Positions 1 to 7,664 are shown, numbered from the stretch's first letter. The stretch is 27,241 nucleotides of DNA from an uncultured Bacteroidales bacterium (GCA_937915785.1 CALGGY010000013.1:1-27241), one strand, 5' to 3'. Numbers and translations: made by a program. The notes: generated by a model from the letters alone, not told the origin.

Positions 1-1
1 T

Positions 2-475
2 GTTGACCCCCTTTGTTTCGTGAAATATGGCTTAAGAACCGACAGGAGCGAAGAGATATTCTACTTCCACGGCAACCATCTCGGCTCCGCCAACTGGGTG
101 ACTTTACAAAATGCTTCTCCCACACAGTTTTTATTGCACTTGCCCTACGGCGAGGAGTTTGTAAAGCAGCTAAGCGGCAGTTACGACGAAAGGTTTACGT
201 TTACAGGAAAAGAAAAGGATATTGAAACGGGATATTATTATTTTGGTGCAAGATTTGACAATGTGGACTTGGGCTTTATGAGCGTGGACCCGATGAGTGA
301 TAAGTATCCGACTATCAGTCCTTATGCTTATTGCGCTTGGAATCCGGTGAAGTTGGTGGATCCAGAGGGGATGGATACAGCATACTATAATATTAATGGC
401 AGTAAATTATTTGCAAAATCTGGCGGAGAGAATATAAATATGATGATTGTGACAGATGAAAAAAATAAATTCTGA
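2..475 (+). CDS. RHS repeat-associated core domain protein, C-terminal part (partial)
   Basis: The frame is open from the first bases, so the 5' end lies outside the window. About 157 codons remain. They carry a typical RHS-associated core: a YFHGNHLGSANWVT stretch, then TGKEKDIETGYYYFGARF, then SVDPMSDKYP and a PYAYCAWNPVKLVDPEGMD ending. In RHS/YD-repeat proteins this core closes the shell, and the sequence after it is a variable, often toxic, tip. Here only about 35 residues follow the core before TGA at 473-475, which is very short for a tip. A protein-like stretch continues in the same frame after the stops, so the tip may be frameshifted (see findings). The gene converges on the PorE-like gene, with 106 bp between them. 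Family assignment is firm; whether the gene is functional is doubtful. Confidence 0.85.
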   Translation, partial: VDPLCFVKYGLRTDRSEEIFYFHGNHLGSANWVTLQNASPTQFLLHLPYGEEFVKQLSGSYDERFTFTGKEKDIETGYYYFGARFDNVDLGFMSVDPMSDKYPTISPYAYCAWNPVKLVDPEGMDTAYYNINGSKLFAKSGGENINMMIVTDEKNKF

Positions 476-581
476 CGAATATAATCATAAGTGTACTATT
501 CGTTTGATGTGGCAACAATTAATTTTGCTGATTGGGATTATATGTGCGATTCTGTAATCCAAACTATAGTTGTTGTAGCTT

Positions 582-2900
582 TCACTGCCGCACTCTGTAT
601 TCCAAGAAAATGGTCTGGGTGGAGTTTTCATTGTTTACGCGAATAGTGAGCGGAATGAACAGCGATGCCGAGGAGTTGATGCCGAAAGTATTGATTTTCA
701 GTTGAAAACATAGGCTGCCGTTGGCGGTGGTCTCGGAGTTGGGCACCAGCCGCACATTGGATGAGGCTATGTGCAAATAGTTGACAATCATTTTTTTGCC
801 GTCGGTGATGGGCAGCCGCACGTGCACCGTTATGGAGGTGTCGCTTGGCAGAGTTCCGAGGTCCACCGTGCCCGACGTCAGTTGCAGACGGCTGTCGTTG
901 CCCTCGTCGGTGTACTGGTAATCAACTATCTCTATCCTTCGTTCGGCAATGGCTTCGGGACTGTACACCGATTTGCTCTGGTTTCGGGCGTCGTTGCTCA
1001 CGTGCTTGCCGGCGGTGCTGCTTCCAAGCGCAAGTTCCTCTATCTGCAGGCTCCCGCCCATATTGGAGTTTTGTATATGTTTGGCAATAATGCCGTTGTC
1101 GTAGGCCAAGAGCTCGTTCAGGAAACTGGATATGCGTCGTTGGGAGAGTGCGAAGTTGTATTTCTCCGTTGCCAGCGGACTGGCGTAGCCTTTCACCAGC
1201 AGCCGTATGTGTCGGCCCTCGCGCAGGTCGCGGCGTATGATGCGCATAAGGCTGTCGAGGTCGCGGTAGCTGCTGGGCAGGGTGCTGTCGAAAAACAGGT
1301 CCAAAGCGCGTAAAAGGCTGTCTTTCTGTGCGGAGGCTTTCTGGCCGGCGTGCTGTTTTTTGTACTCCGGCTTAAGGGTGAGGTAATTGGTGTAGGCATC
1401 GGAGTAGGTTTTTGTTGTGGTAACGTTTTGCGAACGAGGGTCGGGTTCGTCGTTGTGGAAATAAAGGGTTACGGGTAGCAGCTCGCGGGCGTGGCGTTGT
1501 GTTATCTGCACCTCGATGGTGTCGCGTTTTGGCGTGGTGTCAACAATGGGTATGGTGTCCACAGTGCGGCGCCACGAGTAGATGTCGTGGCAGCAGGTGT
1601 TGTCGGCAATAAAATATGATCCTTTGCGGTTGGTGGTGAGGTATCCCGACAGGGAGTCGTTGGCATTTACCGTAAAATAGATGTCGTTGGCAGGCGAGTT
1701 CAGCTTTCCGCCAAGGTTTTCGGGCTTGCTCCATTGGTCGCGGAAACCGCGCGAGCAGAAAACGTCGTACCCGCCGTAGCCGTGGTGGTAGTCGGAACTG
1801 AAGTAGAGTTCGCCAGTGGCATCGCTGTAGAAAGGAGTTATCTCGTTGCCTGGGGTATTCACCGGCGAGCCGAGGTTGATGCTGGGGCTCAGGTTGTCGC
1901 CGTCCACGATGGTGTACCAGATGTCGAGTCCGCCGCTGCCGCCGGGGCGGTTTGATGTGTAGAACAGTAGAGTAACGCCGTTGCGGTGCGCCACAGCGGG
2001 CTGGGTGGAGGTGTAGTCGGGCAGGTTTACGTTGCGTCCCAGCTTTTTGGGCGACGACCACTTGCCGTTGCGGTAGTGCGAAACATATATGTGGCATTGT
2101 ATGTCGGCAAACGTGTTGGGGTTGCCGTAGGTGAAGTATATGCTATGGTTCACTGCGTCGTAGGCCACATTGCCGCTGTGCATCTTTTTGCTGTTGATGC
2201 CCCAGTTGTTGAGCTGGCTCTGTGTCAGACGCCCGTTTTTGCCAATGCGCGACTGGAATATCTGTTGCAGGACAAAGGTGCCGAAGAACGAGTTTTCCGA
2301 CGATGGCGAAAAAATCTCGTTGAGTCGCGAAAAAAGCACTATCGAGTCGCCCACGGTGATGGCTCCCGACTCGCTGTTTTCGGTGTTCAGGCTTTTGCCT
2401 TCGTGTATCACCCTGTACTTGCGCCGCATGTGGTCTATGGAGTCTGTCAGTATCAGCGAACAGGCGGTTATCTCCTTGCGCGCACGGCGTTCCAGCTCGC
2501 TGTTTTTGGGGAACGACTGCACGTAGCTTTTGAAATAGTGCAGTGCCGAGTCGGGGTTGCCGTTGCATTTGTACATGGTGGCCAGCTGGTAGTCGGCGTC
2601 GGGGTAGCTGGCGGCGTTGGGGGCGTTGCGCAGACGCTGGTAGTAGTGTATGGCGGCGTGGTAGTCGTTGGCCAGACGTGCCGACTCGGCCATCTTGCTT
2701 ATCAGCTCGGTGTTTTGCGAGCTCATCACTATTGCCGCCTTGTAGTGGCTCAGGGCCTCTTTGTAAAAGCCAAGGCTGAAGGCCTCGTCGCCGGCAAGTT
2801 CGCTCTCGTTTTGCGCCAACAGGCATAGCGGCAAATGCAACATTATCATTATCAACAATGTGCGTAGAATAGACCGTGTATGTGTTGTTGTTCTTTTCAT
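582..2900 (-). CDS. OmpA-family protein with TPR and PD40 propeller (PorE-like, T9SS-associated)
   Basis: 772 residues. The N-terminus is a signal peptide with a hydrophobic core and probable cleavage after LLA (about residue 29). Next come TPR-like helices (about 31-150, LGFYKEALSHYKAAI type) and PD40/WD40-like propeller repeats (about 180-430, with GSGGLDIWY and GGYDVF motifs). An OmpA C-terminal peptidoglycan-binding domain follows (about 530-650, with VKGYASPLATEKYN and LSQRRISSF). A beta-rich tail (about 690-772) ends the protein. TPR-propeller-OmpA is the order of the P. gingivalis PorE type, which ties the T9SS outer-membrane complex to peptidoglycan. PorE has a carboxypeptidase-regulatory-like domain that I do not clearly see here. 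The ATG abuts the TAG of the upstream PorP/SprF gene with no gap, implying translational coupling. The Cys near residue 26 is not in a convincing lipobox. Confidence 0.85.
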   Translation of the reverse strand: MKRTTTHTRSILRTLLIMIMLHLPLCLLAQNESELAGDEAFSLGFYKEALSHYKAAIVMSSQNTELISKMAESARLANDYHAAIHYYQRLRNAPNAASYPDADYQLATMYKCNGNPDSALHYFKSYVQSFPKNSELERRARKEITACSLILTDSIDHMRRKYRVIHEGKSLNTENSESGAITVGDSIVLFSRLNEIFSPSSENSFFGTFVLQQIFQSRIGKNGRLTQSQLNNWGINSKKMHSGNVAYDAVNHSIYFTYGNPNTFADIQCHIYVSHYRNGKWSSPKKLGRNVNLPDYTSTQPAVAHRNGVTLLFYTSNRPGGSGGLDIWYTIVDGDNLSPSINLGSPVNTPGNEITPFYSDATGELYFSSDYHHGYGGYDVFCSRGFRDQWSKPENLGGKLNSPANDIYFTVNANDSLSGYLTTNRKGSYFIADNTCCHDIYSWRRTVDTIPIVDTTPKRDTIEVQITQRHARELLPVTLYFHNDEPDPRSQNVTTTKTYSDAYTNYLTLKPEYKKQHAGQKASAQKDSLLRALDLFFDSTLPSSYRDLDSLMRIIRRDLREGRHIRLLVKGYASPLATEKYNFALSQRRISSFLNELLAYDNGIIAKHIQNSNMGGSLQIEELALGSSTAGKHVSNDARNQSKSVYSPEAIAERRIEIVDYQYTDEGNDSRLQLTSGTVDLGTLPSDTSITVHVRLPITDGKKMIVNYLHIASSNVRLVPNSETTANGSLCFQLKINTFGINSSASLFIPLTIRVNNENSTQTIFLEYRVRQ

Positions 2901-3887
2901 CTAAAATACGGGGCAGGGTATGGCTTTTACTTTCTTTACACGTTTCTTTTCTTTTACATAATAAACGATGCCGAGCTCCACGGCTCCCACGGTGTGGCTG
3001 GCGGGACGCAGGTCGGAGATGTTGACGTCGTAGCCCGCGCCGAACACGAAATTCGCGTACTCAAGTCCGGCGGTTACCACAATCGCGTCCATCTGGCGGA
3101 AGAAAACTCCGGCAAAGATGTTGCTTTTGTCGTATGCTCGTCGCGATATGTCGAATTTGGCTTTGATGCCGTACAGAAACTCGCTGTATTGCTGCTGGAA
3201 CTGCAGCAGTGCCGTGGGCACAAGGGTTACGCGGTCGTTGGTTAGGATGCTGAAATTGAGGTAAGCGTTGAATTTCGGTTCCAGAAAAGTGCTGTCGAGC
3301 TCGAGGTACGATATGTTGGGGCGGTTGAGGTGGTATGCCGCTATTCCGAGCTGCATGCCGAGGGCGTTGGAGAACTGGTCGCTCCACAGCAGTCCCACTC
3401 CGCAGTCGATGTAGTTCTGGCTGGTGCGTTGAAAAACCTCGTCGGGGTCGGTCATTTCGGCGTCGGAGGGGTCGAACCTGCGTTGGCCGTATCCGGTGCT
3501 GACACCAATGGCGAGGTAGTTCTCGTTGAATTGGCTCAAAGCCTTGAAAAACGACAGTGTGATGTCGGCCTGAGCAATGCCGTAGCCCAGCGTACCGGCC
3601 TTGTCGGCGCTTACCATGGCCCCGATGTTGAGTCCGCTGGAGTTGTAGCGGTTGCGGTAAAAACCATATTCGGCCGTGGCGGCAAGGGTTTGGTAGGGGT
3701 GGCTCACTGTTGCCCATTGGTTGCGGTATATGGCGCTGAACCGTGCGCGACCCTCGAAAAATCCCGTAAAGGCGGGGTTGGTAAGCATCGGGTTGAGGTC
3801 AGCTTGCGAGAAATGGATGTCCTGCCCAACGGCGATGTGGGTCATTGCCATCAGGCAAAGTGCTGGTATCCATTTTGTTATGCGCAT
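2901..3887 (-). CDS. PorP/SprF family type IX secretion membrane protein
   Basis: 328 residues, the usual length for the family. A signal peptide (1-21, ending HIAVG before Q) is followed by the hallmark start of mature PorP/SprF proteins: QDIHFSQ, then NPMLTNPAFTG, then YRNQW. The rest alternates short beta strands as expected for an outer-membrane barrel. In Flavobacterium SprF is needed to export the SprB adhesin; in Porphyromonas PorP is a core T9SS component. Bacteroidota genomes carry many paralogs, so I do not assign one role. It is the first gene of a two-gene operon with the PorE-like protein and has a well-formed promoter 21-51 bp upstream of the start codon. Residues near the C-terminus (YYVKEKKRVKKVK) are strongly basic. 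Confidence 0.92.
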   Translation of the reverse strand: MRITKWIPALCLMAMTHIAVGQDIHFSQADLNPMLTNPAFTGFFEGRARFSAIYRNQWATVSHPYQTLAATAEYGFYRNRYNSSGLNIGAMVSADKAGTLGYGIAQADITLSFFKALSQFNENYLAIGVSTGYGQRRFDPSDAEMTDPDEVFQRTSQNYIDCGVGLLWSDQFSNALGMQLGIAAYHLNRPNISYLELDSTFLEPKFNAYLNFSILTNDRVTLVPTALLQFQQQYSEFLYGIKAKFDISRRAYDKSNIFAGVFFRQMDAIVVTAGLEYANFVFGAGYDVNISDLRPASHTVGAVELGIVYYVKEKKRVKKVKAIPCPVF

Positions 3888-3907
3888 GGGCGTAATATTT
3901 GCAAAAG

Positions 3908-3938
3908 CAAAGATACGATTTTTTTTTGATAATGCAAA
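3908..3938 (-). promoter_or_regulatory. Bacteroidota-type promoter of the PorP/SprF operon
   Basis: On the minus strand a TTTG box (3935-3938) lies 19 bp upstream of TATCTTTG (3908-3915), matching the Bacteroidota -33/-7 consensus (TTTG, 19-21 bp, TAnnTTTG). The -7 box ends 20 bp before the ATG. Confidence 0.75.
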
Positions 3939-4170
3939 TATAAATGTAAAGCCTTTGCCGGATGGACTCCCGAAAGCGGTTTATATGGCGAGACGTTGCG
4001 GCACCGTTTGTATGTACATCTTTTTCTGCAGACAAGTGCCGAAAGTGCGTAGTGCAGATTAAGCGGCAGGGGAGTGGGGAGAAGGTACTTTTTCCTATTC
4101 GTTACTTTTTGATCCTCTCGGTTTTGTCAAAATATGGGATTTTTTTTCTATCACGTGAAACTGCTGTCTA

Positions 4171-4201
4171 TTGTAAAAACGAAAAAAAAATAGTACCTTT
4201 G
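4171..4201 (+). promoter_or_regulatory. Bacteroidota-type promoter of mlaE-mlaF
   Basis: TTG at 4171-4173 is followed after 20 bp by TACCTTTG at 4194-4201. It predicts transcription from about 4208, which places the in-frame TTG at 4216 almost at the 5' end and supports the ATG at 4255 as the real start. Confidence 0.7.
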
Positions 4202-4254
4202 CAGATGTAGCACTCTTGTGGCTATGTATACAAGTTGCTCACAATGAGAATTTT

Positions 4255-4995
4255 ATGAAGAAGTTTATAGACACGGTAGGCTCGTATTTCATGTTGTTGG
4301 GCAAGGTTCTGCGCCGTCCCGACAATGGCAAGGCTTTTCGTCGCCAGCTGTTTTTCGAGATGAAAGTGCTGGGTCTGGAGTCGTTGCCCATAGCCTGCAT
4401 CATATCGGCTTTTGTTGGGGCCGCGGTTGTCATACAGCTTGCCGCCAGCCTCAGCAACCCCATCTATCCCACATGGATAACGGGCTACACCTCGCGCAAA
4501 GCCATTATGCTGGAGTTCGCCCCCACCATGATAGGCCTTGTGCTGGCCGGCAAGGTTGGGTCGCGCATAGCTTCCGAACTTGGCACCATGCGTATCACCG
4601 AACAAATCGATGCTCTTGACATAATGGGCGTGAATTCCGCCAACTACCTGATACTGCCCAAGATAGCGGCTTTTATGCTTTTCAGTCCCATCATAGTTAC
4701 GCTTAGCGTGTTCTCGGCTCTTTTTGGCGGCTGGCTTTTTGGCATGATTTCGGGCGCCATGAGCTCGTACGAGTATCTCGACGGCCTGCAGCTCGAGTTT
4801 GCCTCGTACGATATGTTCTACGGCATCACCAAAGGCATAGTGTATAATTTCATCATCGCCTCGGTGAGCAGTTTCCGCGGCTACAGCGTCTCCGGCGGCG
4901 CTTTGGAAGTGGGGCAGGCCAGCACCCGCGCCGTGGTGGAGAGCTGCATAGTGCTTATTGTGGCCAACCTCATACTCACCAGCATACTTATCTGA
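4255..4995 (+). CDS. mlaE: MlaE-family ABC transporter permease
   Basis: 246 residues from ATG 4255, close to the usual length of MlaE/YrbE permeases. The start at 4255 (MKKFIDTV) is preferred over the in-frame TTG at 4216, which would add 13 unconserved residues and sits at the predicted transcription start. An amphipathic N-terminus is followed by hydrophobic segments around residues 45-70, 85-105, 135-170, 190-215 and 225-246. Family signatures are EFAPTMIGLVLAGKVGSRIA, ELGTMRITEQIDAL and the C-terminal GQASTRAVV. Such permeases move phospholipids between inner and outer membrane with an MlaF ATPase and an MCE protein. mlaF follows after 9 bp. No MCE (MlaD) gene follows in this window. Confidence 0.95.
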   Translation: MKKFIDTVGSYFMLLGKVLRRPDNGKAFRRQLFFEMKVLGLESLPIACIISAFVGAAVVIQLAASLSNPIYPTWITGYTSRKAIMLEFAPTMIGLVLAGKVGSRIASELGTMRITEQIDALDIMGVNSANYLILPKIAAFMLFSPIIVTLSVFSALFGGWLFGMISGAMSSYEYLDGLQLEFASYDMFYGITKGIVYNFIIASVSSFRGYSVSGGALEVGQASTRAVVESCIVLIVANLILTSILI

Positions 4996-5004
4996 CGGTT
5001 AGCA

Positions 5005-5751
5005 ATGATTGAGATAAAGGACATTTACAAAAATTTCGGCGAAAAACAGGTGCTGAAAGGCATCTCCACCGTTTTTGAAACTGGCAAGACCAACCTCGTA
5101 ATCGGACGAAGCGGCTCCGGCAAAACGGTGCTCGTGAAATCGGTGAGCGGACTGGACAAGGTTACATCGGGTGAGATTTTCTACGACGGGCGCCAACTCT
5201 CCGCTATGGACGAAAGTCAGACCACGGCCCTCAAACGCGAGATCGGCATGGTATTTCAGGGCGGCGCGCTGTTCGACTCCATGTCGGTGGCCGAAAACGT
5301 GCGGTTCCCGCTACAGATGTTCTCCAAAATGTCGTCCGCCGAAATGGACAAGCGTGTGGATTTCTGCCTCGAACGTGTGGACCTGCCCCAAGCACACAAG
5401 CTTTACGCCTCGGAGCTCAGCGGCGGCATGCGTAAGCGTGTGGCAATAGCCCGCGCCATTGTGGCCAGTCCCAAATACTTGTTCTGCGACGAGCCAAACT
5501 CCGGCCTCGACCCGCAGACCTCCATACTTATCGACAAACTAATCAAGGAGATAACTGAAGAGCTGAACATTACCACCATCATCAACACCCACGACATGAA
5601 CTCCGTGCTCGAAATAGGCGAACACATCGTCTTTATCTACAACGGACAGCTGTGGTGGGAGGGCAACCGCCACGAGGTGATAACCTGTACCAACAAAGAG
5701 CTGAACGATTTCCTGTTCAACAACGAAATCACCAAACGGCTGAAACAGTAG
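5005..5751 (+). CDS. mlaF: MlaF-family ABC transporter ATP-binding protein
   Basis: 248 residues. It contains every ABC ATPase motif: Walker A GRSGSGKT (34-41), Q-loop in MVFQGGALFDSM, signature LSGGMRKR (138-145), Walker B YLFCDEP (158-164) with the D-loop GLDP, and the switch His in NTHDMN (His196). GGALFDSMSVAENV after the Q-loop and the LSGGMRKRVAIARA form are typical of the MlaF/Ttg2A branch. It is expected to power lipid transport by the upstream permease. It lies 9 bp after mlaE and is almost certainly co-transcribed. After its stop comes heptamer-type repeat sequence and an 11-bp hairpin that may end the transcript. Confidence 0.95.
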   Translation: MIEIKDIYKNFGEKQVLKGISTVFETGKTNLVIGRSGSGKTVLVKSVSGLDKVTSGEIFYDGRQLSAMDESQTTALKREIGMVFQGGALFDSMSVAENVRFPLQMFSKMSSAEMDKRVDFCLERVDLPQAHKLYASELSGGMRKRVAIARAIVASPKYLFCDEPNSGLDPQTSILIDKLIKEITEELNITTIINTHDMNSVLEIGEHIVFIYNGQLWWEGNRHEVITCTNKELNDFLFNNEITKRLKQ

Positions 5752-6085
5752 AGAGTCGCGAATTAGGAGTTAGAAATTAGCCCACCGTGTCGGATTTGTA
5801 ATCCGACACGCTTAAGCATCGTTATTTGCAATCCCGCTTATATATACCAATCCGCTTAATACTGAAGCGTCTGTGTCAATTATGTCGGAGATGCGGAATG
5901 TGCAAAGCGCACATAACATTAGACGCAGTCGGCGCGTTATGGCAATGGACGGGAGCAATGGCCTGTCGGAAACAGGCTACTTGTATATATAATGTTGTTT
6001 TTATATGGTAAACCACCGATATAATACAACCTTTTTTTCCCATTTACGCATTGCCGTTGCTTGGTGCAAATCCGCTCATCTAATG
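5752..6085. other. Intergenic region with repeat remnants between mlaF and rpmA
   Basis: About 330 bp without a supported gene. It starts with a copy of the dispersed repeat (5761-5780), then the hairpin at 5786-5810, then short inverted motifs such as GCCTGT/ACAGGC around 5960-5980. A 61-codon open frame at 5826-6011 is Cys-rich and unlike any family I know. I regard the stretch as degenerate repetitive DNA. Confidence 0.5.
5786..5810. repeat. Perfect 11-bp inverted repeat (possible mlaF terminator or REP-like element)
   Basis: CGTGTCGGATT at 5786-5796 and its exact complement at 5800-5810 enclose a TGT loop. There is no T-tract on either side, so it is not a classical intrinsic terminator. 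It could be a REP-like palindrome or an mRNA 3' stem-loop. Confidence 0.6.
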
Positions 6086-6118
6086 AAAAAAGAAGACTTC
6101 CCTTGCGGAGAAGTCTTC
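6086..6118 (-). terminator. Intrinsic terminator of rplU-rpmA
   Basis: Arms 6092-6100 and 6110-6118 form a perfect 9-bp stem (GAAGACTTC with its complement). On the minus strand the stem is followed by a T-run (A6086-6091 on plus). It lies about 34 bp after the rpmA stop codon. Confidence 0.85.
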
Positions 6119-6151
6119 CAAAAATTTATGTCAAATTTTGTAAGCTTTCTT

Positions 6152-6415
6152 TTAAGCCTCGGCTTCGGGAACTACCGAAACGTAAGAGCGGTCTTCGCGA
6201 CCTTTTTTGAATTGTACTGTGCCGTCAACCAAAGCAAACAGGGTGTGGTCTTTGCCCATTCCCACGTTTTTGCCGGGGTTGTGCACTGTGCCGCGCTGGC
6301 GAACAATGATGTTGCCGGCTATGCATTTCTGACCGCCGAAAATCTTAACGCCCAAGCGTTTGCTTTCGGATTCACGACCGTTACTGGAACTTCCTACACC
6401 TTTCTTATGTGCCAT
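6152..6415 (-). CDS. rpmA: 50S ribosomal protein L27 (bL27)
   Basis: 87 residues, full length. The N-terminus MAHKKGVGSSSNGRESESKRLGVK is the conserved L27 start, and no cleavable N-terminal extension is present. Further signatures are GNIIVRQRGT and the GMGKDHTLFAL stretch. The protein sits at the peptidyl-transferase centre of the large subunit. It lies 32 bp downstream of rplU in the usual order, and an intrinsic terminator follows. Confidence 0.98.
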   Translation of the reverse strand: MAHKKGVGSSSNGRESESKRLGVKIFGGQKCIAGNIIVRQRGTVHNPGKNVGMGKDHTLFALVDGTVQFKKGREDRSYVSVVPEAEA

Positions 6416-6447
6416 ATCTGTATCTTTTTATAAGTCCAACATTAAAT

Positions 6448-6756
6448 TTATAAGATGCTATCTATTTTTATCTGGGTCAGATAGTCGCGGTGACCGTTCA
6501 TTTTCTGATAGCCTTTTCTGCGTTTTTTGTGGAAAACCAAAACTTTGTCTCCCTTAATGTGTTTCAAAACGGTGGCGTTTACTTTTGCTCCTGCCAGGTA
6601 GGGCTGGCCAATTTCCACGGCCCCGTCGTTGTCTTTCAGCATCACGGTGTCAAAAGATACTTGAGCGCCTTCGTCGTCTTTCAGGCGGTTCACAAAAATC
6701 TTCTGATCTTGCACAACCTTGAACTGCTTTCCTGCTATTTCTACTATTGCGTACAT
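6448..6756 (-). CDS. rplU: 50S ribosomal protein L21 (bL21)
   Basis: 102 residues, normal for bL21. It begins MYAIVEIAGKQFKV and carries HIKGDKVLVFHKKRRKGYQK, the conserved basic rRNA-binding region with GHR close behind. It is the first gene of the rplU-rpmA pair, with a strong Bacteroidota promoter 47-77 bp upstream. Confidence 0.98.
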   Translation of the reverse strand: MYAIVEIAGKQFKVVQDQKIFVNRLKDDEGAQVSFDTVMLKDNDGAVEIGQPYLAGAKVNATVLKHIKGDKVLVFHKKRRKGYQKMNGHRDYLTQIKIDSIL

Positions 6757-7126
6757 TGTTTATTTGTTTTTACTATTTATTATTTTCGTTCAAAACGGAC
6801 TGCAAAAGTACAACTTTTTTCCAAACTGACAAAATTTTTGCCGAAATTATTTTTCCTTGTTTTGTAAATCTCTAATTTTTAGTATTTTAACCTTGTCGGC
6901 TGTCCTGATTTATCCAATTTGCGCTGTTGAAATGTGGGCTGCACGGTGGGAGATGTAAGCGTTTTTGGCAGTGATTTTTTGACGTTTTGCTATTTGTATT
7001 GTCGTGACGCGCAAAATAGAAGGTTCTACAATTACGAAAAAACGATGTTTTTTGTGCTTTCGAGTCTTTCGATGTTTAAAATCAAAGCGGTATTGTTGCT
7101 GTTTTGAGGCAGTGGGGGCCGAACGT
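6757..7126. other. Intergenic region upstream of rplU and downstream of the small membrane protein gene
   Basis: 370 bp. Apart from the rplU promoter I see only A/T-rich sequence. Around 7037-7060 there is a weak A-run/T-run inverted repeat that might help end the leftward transcript from the tRNA cluster, but it lacks a G/C stem. I see no gene here. Confidence 0.6.
6803..6833 (-). promoter_or_regulatory. Bacteroidota-type promoter of rplU-rpmA
   Basis: Minus strand: TTTG at 6830-6833, 19 bp spacer, TACTTTTG at 6803-6810. This matches the consensus exactly and leaves a leader of about 40 nt. Confidence 0.8.
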
Positions 7127-7366
7127 TCAGCACTCTTTCAGCAGTTCGTCGTTCACCTCCAGAGGCGTGTGTTTTTTCTGTTCGGGGCAGTTGGCTTTGG
7201 CGTTGCCGCAGATGCAGCCGGTGCTGTGTCCGGTGTATGGGTCGGTGCTGGAGCAGTGCCGCTTGAACTCGCCCCCACGGCGCACTATCATTTTTATGCC
7301 TATGCCGGCAAAGGCAAGGGCCAAAAGCACTGACGCCAAAAGTGTTACTGTGAGTATGCTGCCCAT
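7127..7366 (-). CDS. Small Cys-rich single-pass membrane protein of Bacteroidota
   Basis: 79 residues from ATG 7366. An upstream in-frame ATG at 7420 would start inside the tRNA gene and is rejected. A transmembrane helix spans about residues 4-28 (LTVTLLASVLLALAFAGIGI), followed by a basic stop-transfer segment (RRGGEFKRH). The soluble tail has Cys38, 51, 53, 60 and 79, including GCICG. Small proteins with this layout are widespread in Bacteroidota, usually labelled membrane or secreted protein. The Cys spacing recalls metal-site or maturation proteins such as NqrM, but I cannot show homology. It lies 46 bp downstream of a tRNA-Asn gene with no obvious promoter of its own, so it is probably read from the tRNA promoter. 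Confidence 0.7.
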   Translation of the reverse strand: MGSILTVTLLASVLLALAFAGIGIKMIVRRGGEFKRHCSSTDPYTGHSTGCICGNAKANCPEQKKHTPLEVNDELLKEC

Positions 7367-7412
7367 TGTGTGATACAAAAAAAGAGCCGTTTTGTGCGAC
7401 CCTTCGGTTTTG

Positions 7413-7486
7413 CTCCCCAAGCAGGACTTGAACCTGCGACCCCCTGATTAACAGTCAGGTGCTCTAACCAACTGAGCTATTGAGGA
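7413..7486 (-). tRNA. tRNA-Asn (GTT), copy 2 in transcription order
   Basis: 74 nt on the minus strand. The acceptor TCCTCAA pairs with TTGGGGA (one T-G pair), and discriminator G is at 7413. The D-arm is AGCTCAGTTGGTTAGAGC and the T-arm GCAGGTTCAAGTCCTGC. The anticodon GTT (7450-7452) has a CTGA stem. CCA is not encoded. The gene is identical to the copy at 7516-7589. Confidence 0.97.
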
Positions 7487-7515
7487 AAGTTAGGCGGCTT
7501 GTTGCCCCTTCGTTG

Positions 7516-7589
7516 CTCCCCAAGCAGGACTTGAACCTGCGACCCCCTGATTAACAGTCAGGTGCTCTAACCAACTGAGCTATTGAGGA
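7516..7589 (-). tRNA. tRNA-Asn (GTT), copy 1 in transcription order
   Basis: 74 nt with the same sequence and cloverleaf as the copy 29 bp downstream; anticodon GTT at 7553-7555. It is promoter-proximal. Confidence 0.97.
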
Positions 7590-7632
7590 ATATTGCTTTT
7601 TTCGATGTCAAAAAACTCTCTAAAAAGTTTTG

Positions 7633-7664
7633 CAAAGGTACAAGTTTTTTTTGTTTCTCCCAAA
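7633..7664 (-). promoter_or_regulatory. Bacteroidota-type promoter of the tRNA-Asn pair
   Basis: Minus strand: TTTG at 7661-7664, 20 bp spacer, TACCTTTG at 7633-7640. The -7 box ends 43 bp before the first tRNA base. Confidence 0.8.

Larger units (their letters stand above)
3888..4254. other. Divergent intergenic region, porP-like / mlaE
   Basis: 367 bp without a convincing gene. It holds the two divergent promoters listed separately and an A/T-rich spacer. The short open frames here lack family features and overlap the promoters. Confidence 0.7.

Noticed and set aside
1986..2828. 280-codon plus-strand frame within the PorE-like gene
   Set aside because: Antisense shadow with Val/Gly/Ala-rich sequence typical of reverse-frame translation; the minus-strand gene has clear domains.
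3962..4210. 82-codon plus-strand frame upstream of mlaE
   Set aside because: It overlaps the mlaE promoter and has no family resemblance.
5826..6011. 61-codon Cys-rich frame after mlaF
   Set aside because: It lies in degenerate repeat DNA, has no promoter and no relatives I recognise.
6005..6433. 142-codon plus-strand frame over rpmA
   Set aside because: It is antisense to the clear L27 gene and has no family features.
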